Source: Rhodobacter maris
GTDB taxonomy: Bacteria > Pseudomonadota > Alphaproteobacteria > Rhodobacterales > Rhodobacteraceae
Direction of reading: 5' to 3'
NCBI RefSeq assembly: GCF_900217815.1
Contig: NZ_OBMT01000007.1
Span: 62,001 to 126,000, forward strand
DNA: 64,000 bases
Made by a program: the position numbers and the translations under genes. Of this stretch, positions 62,471-64,000 are shown piece by piece. The notes beneath the pieces were generated by a model that was not told where the DNA came from, ran no database searches, and saw nothing but the letters and a program-made list of their open reading frames with translations. Each line of letters starts with the position of its first letter. Position 1 is the stretch's first letter.

Positions 62471-62752
62471 ATGTATCTGGCTAAAGTCATCGGACGGGTC
62501 GTCGCCACCACCAAGGACCAGAGCCTTGCGGGCGCGAAACTCCTGATCGTGTGCCGCCTCGACGCGCGGCTTGCGCCCTATGACGATACCGAGGTGGCGG
62601 TCGATACCGTTGGCGCGGGCGATGGCGAAACGGTGATCATCACCACGGGCTCGGCGGGGCGCTTTGCCGGCACCTTCGATCACTCCGTGGTCGACGCCTC
62701 GATCGTCGGCATTGTCGATACGGTCGAATGCCGGCCGGAAGTCGGGGTCTGA
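62471..62752 (+). CDS. Microcompartment shell pentamer (BMC-P, EutN/PduN)
   Basis: A 93-residue EutN/CcmL-family protein that closes shell vertices as a pentamer. MYLAKVIGRVVATTKDQSLAGAKLLIV is the family start, DTVGAGDGETVIITTGSAGR the conserved loop, and VVDASIVGIVDTVE the C-terminal strand. Every closed shell needs this type; it is the only one in the window. GAGGAGC precedes the ATG. Confidence 0.95.
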   Translation: MYLAKVIGRVVATTKDQSLAGAKLLIVCRLDARLAPYDDTEVAVDTVGAGDGETVIITTGSAGRFAGTFDHSVVDASIVGIVDTVECRPEVGV

Positions 62753-62755
62753 GCC

Positions 62756-63229
62756 ATGGCGCTGATCGACCGCATTCTTGCTACCGAACTGGCCACGCGC
62801 CGCCCGCTCGTGCTGTTCGACGCCTGCCGGATCGCTGCGCGCGCCGAACTTGAGGCGCGGCATATGGGTGTTCCGGTCTGCGTGGCGCTGTGCGACGGGG
62901 CCGGCGAGGCGCTTCTCTTCCATCGGATGGAAGGCGCGCTGCCCGCCTCGAGCGTGCTCGCGCCCGCCAAGGCGCGCACCGCGGCGCGCTACCGGATGGG
63001 CACGGACGAACTTGGCCTTCTGTGTGCCCCGGGCGGGATGCTCGAAGGCCTCGGCGCGGCGGAAAGCGGGCTCGTGCTTTTTGGTGGCGGCCTGCCGATC
63101 CGGGCGGGTGCGGCGGTGCTTGGCGCCATCGGGATCAGCGGCGGCAGCGTCGCGGAAGACATGCAGATCGCCCGTGCGGCGATCGCAGGACATTGGGGCG
63201 CGGCCCTCGAGAAAGGACAAGGAAGATGA
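62756..63229 (+). CDS. GlcG/HbpS/PduO-C-like protein
   Basis: A 157-residue protein of the GlcG/HbpS (DUF336) fold, the family of the PduO C-terminal domain. MGVPVCVALCDGAGEALLFHRMEGALPASSVLAPAKARTAA is the typical strand-helix core (read in parts), and GAIGISGGSVAEDMQIARAAI the conserved C-terminal motif. PduO-C binds haem or cobalamin in B12-dependent loci; in this B12-independent locus its job is unclear. The N-terminus ALIDRILATELATRR is an amphipathic helix. Overlaps the aldehyde dehydrogenase gene by ATGA. Confidence 0.82.
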   Translation: MALIDRILATELATRRPLVLFDACRIAARAELEARHMGVPVCVALCDGAGEALLFHRMEGALPASSVLAPAKARTAARYRMGTDELGLLCAPGGMLEGLGAAESGLVLFGGGLPIRAGAAVLGAIGISGGSVAEDMQIARAAIAGHWGAALEKGQGR

Positions 63230-64000
63230 AAGACAGCGATATCGAAGACGCCGTGGCCCGCGTGCTGAGCGGCTATACCGGGGCGGCCGCGCCCGCCCCC
63301 GGTGCCTCCTCTCCGACGGCCCCCTCTCACAAACCCTCGATCGAAGGCTGCGTCTGGGAAGCGACGAAACCGGCCGATCCGATGGATGACATCATCGGCG
63401 GCATCCTCACCCGGGCGCTGAGCGAGCGCAACTGCTCCTGCTGCAAGACCGGCGATTGCAAGGGCGCTACCGGTTGCCTCTCGATCTCGGACGCCGAGGC
63501 GGTGGAGCTGGGCGACGGCATTTTCGAAACGATGGACGCGGCGATCAACGCCGCTGCCGAGGCGCAGAAGAAATACCTGTTCTGCTCGATGGCGGACCGC
63601 AAGCGCTTTGTGGACGGTATCCGGAGCATTTTCACCGACCCGGCGATCCTTGAGCGGATCTCGCGCCTCACCGTCGAGCAAACGGGCATGGGCAATGTCG
63701 AGCACAAGATCATCAAGAACCGGCTTGCGGCCGAAAACAGCCCCGGCATCGAGGATCTGGTGACCGAAGCGCAAAGCGGCGATGACGGGCTCACCCTCGT
63801 GGAACTCTCGCCCTATGGCGTGATCGGCGCGATCACTCCGACGACCAACCCGACCGAAACGATCATCTGCAACGGCATCGGCATGCTTGCGGCCGGCAAT
63901 GCGGCGGTGTTCAGCCCGCATCCGCGCGCCCGCGGCGTCTCGCTCCTCGCGATCAAACTGATCAACCGCAAGCTGGCCGCGCTTGGCGCGCCCGCGAACC
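63226..64000 (+). CDS. CoA-acylating aldehyde dehydrogenase (PduP-like), 3' end outside window
   Basis: The first 258 residues of a microcompartment aldehyde dehydrogenase that turns propionaldehyde, NAD+ and CoA into propionyl-CoA. An N-terminal amphipathic helix (DSDIEDAVARVLSGY) and Ala/Pro linker look like an encapsulation peptide. Residues 70-84 carry five cysteines (NCSCCKTGDCKGATGC), which is not part of the usual PduP/EutE N-terminus. The dehydrogenase domain starts about residue 98 (GIFETMDAAINAAAEAQKKYL) and contains ELSPYGVIGAITPTTNPTETI and the GNAAVFSPHP cofactor region. The catalytic Cys lies beyond the window. AAGGAAG precedes the ATG. Confidence 0.9.
   Translation, partial: MKDSDIEDAVARVLSGYTGAAAPAPGASSPTAPSHKPSIEGCVWEATKPADPMDDIIGGILTRALSERNCSCCKTGDCKGATGCLSISDAEAVELGDGIFETMDAAINAAAEAQKKYLFCSMADRKRFVDGIRSIFTDPAILERISRLTVEQTGMGNVEHKIIKNRLAAENSPGIEDLVTEAQSGDDGLTLVELSPYGVIGAITPTTNPTETIICNGIGMLAAGNAAVFSPHPRARGVSLLAIKLINRKLAALGAPAN

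Overview
The window is GC-rich DNA from an alphaproteobacterium of the Rhodobacter group. The DMSO respiration locus (dorS, dorR, dorC, dorD, dorA), the molybdopterin genes behind it, a ferredoxin of the Rhodobacter capsulatus FdVI type and a VPLPA-CTERM protein all point there. From memory, the ferredoxin and DMSO reductase are close to, but not the same as, the R. capsulatus and R. sphaeroides proteins, so a related species is likely. I found no rRNA, tRNA, CRISPR array, transposase or phage gene.

Layout. 1-7.3 kb: anaerobic DMSO/TMAO respiration. A hybrid sensor kinase (cut by the window edge) and its response regulator face each other tail to tail. A 260-bp control region carrying tor-box-like sites separates the regulator from the pentaheme cytochrome, chaperone and Tat-exported molybdoenzyme. 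7.4-11.7 kb: moeA, a DUF2478 gene, moaA, moaD, moeB and moaC, supplying the cofactor DorA needs. 11.7-28.8 kb: housekeeping and metabolic genes (M20 amidohydrolase, orphan sensor kinase, Bax-inhibitor-like protein, quinone oxidoreductase, HTH regulator, hisN-like phosphatase, two purine deaminases, mgtE, 5-formyl-THF cyclo-ligase, YmdB-type phosphoesterase, SLC13 carrier, YebC, DEAD helicase). 29-34.6 kb: argS, a SPOR protein, nagZ, scpA, scpB and a small basic protein in one packed operon. 34.9-50.9 kb: enoyl-CoA hydratase, thioesterase, exosortase-type surface protein, a second SLC13 carrier, rplM-rpsI, FdVI-like ferredoxin, lipoprotein, orphan polyamine-type binding protein, argP/argO, and a complete dipeptide ABC operon ending in a membrane dipeptidase gene.

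50.9-64 kb holds the most distinctive system: a glycyl-radical-enzyme bacterial microcompartment (GRM) locus. Acetate kinase and an unassigned multi-pass membrane protein run leftward. The main operon runs rightward: DJ-1/PfpI protein, glycyl radical diol dehydratase, iron-dependent alcohol dehydrogenase, three hexamer/trimer shell proteins, PduL phosphotransacylase, EutJ-like ATPase, flavoprotein, pentamer shell protein, PduO-C-like protein, and a CoA-acylating aldehyde dehydrogenase cut by the window end. The inferred pathway is 1,2-propanediol to propionaldehyde inside the shell, then to propanol and propionyl-CoA, then propionyl phosphate and finally ATP via the kinase. The activating radical-SAM enzyme is not in the window and is expected just downstream.

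Several non-coding structures stand out: tor-box-like sites in the dor promoter, dispersed GC palindromes, a predicted leaderless transcript, a 13-bp tandem triplet before ackA, a CCGGAT half-site array before the membrane protein gene, and strong hairpins inside and before the microcompartment operon.
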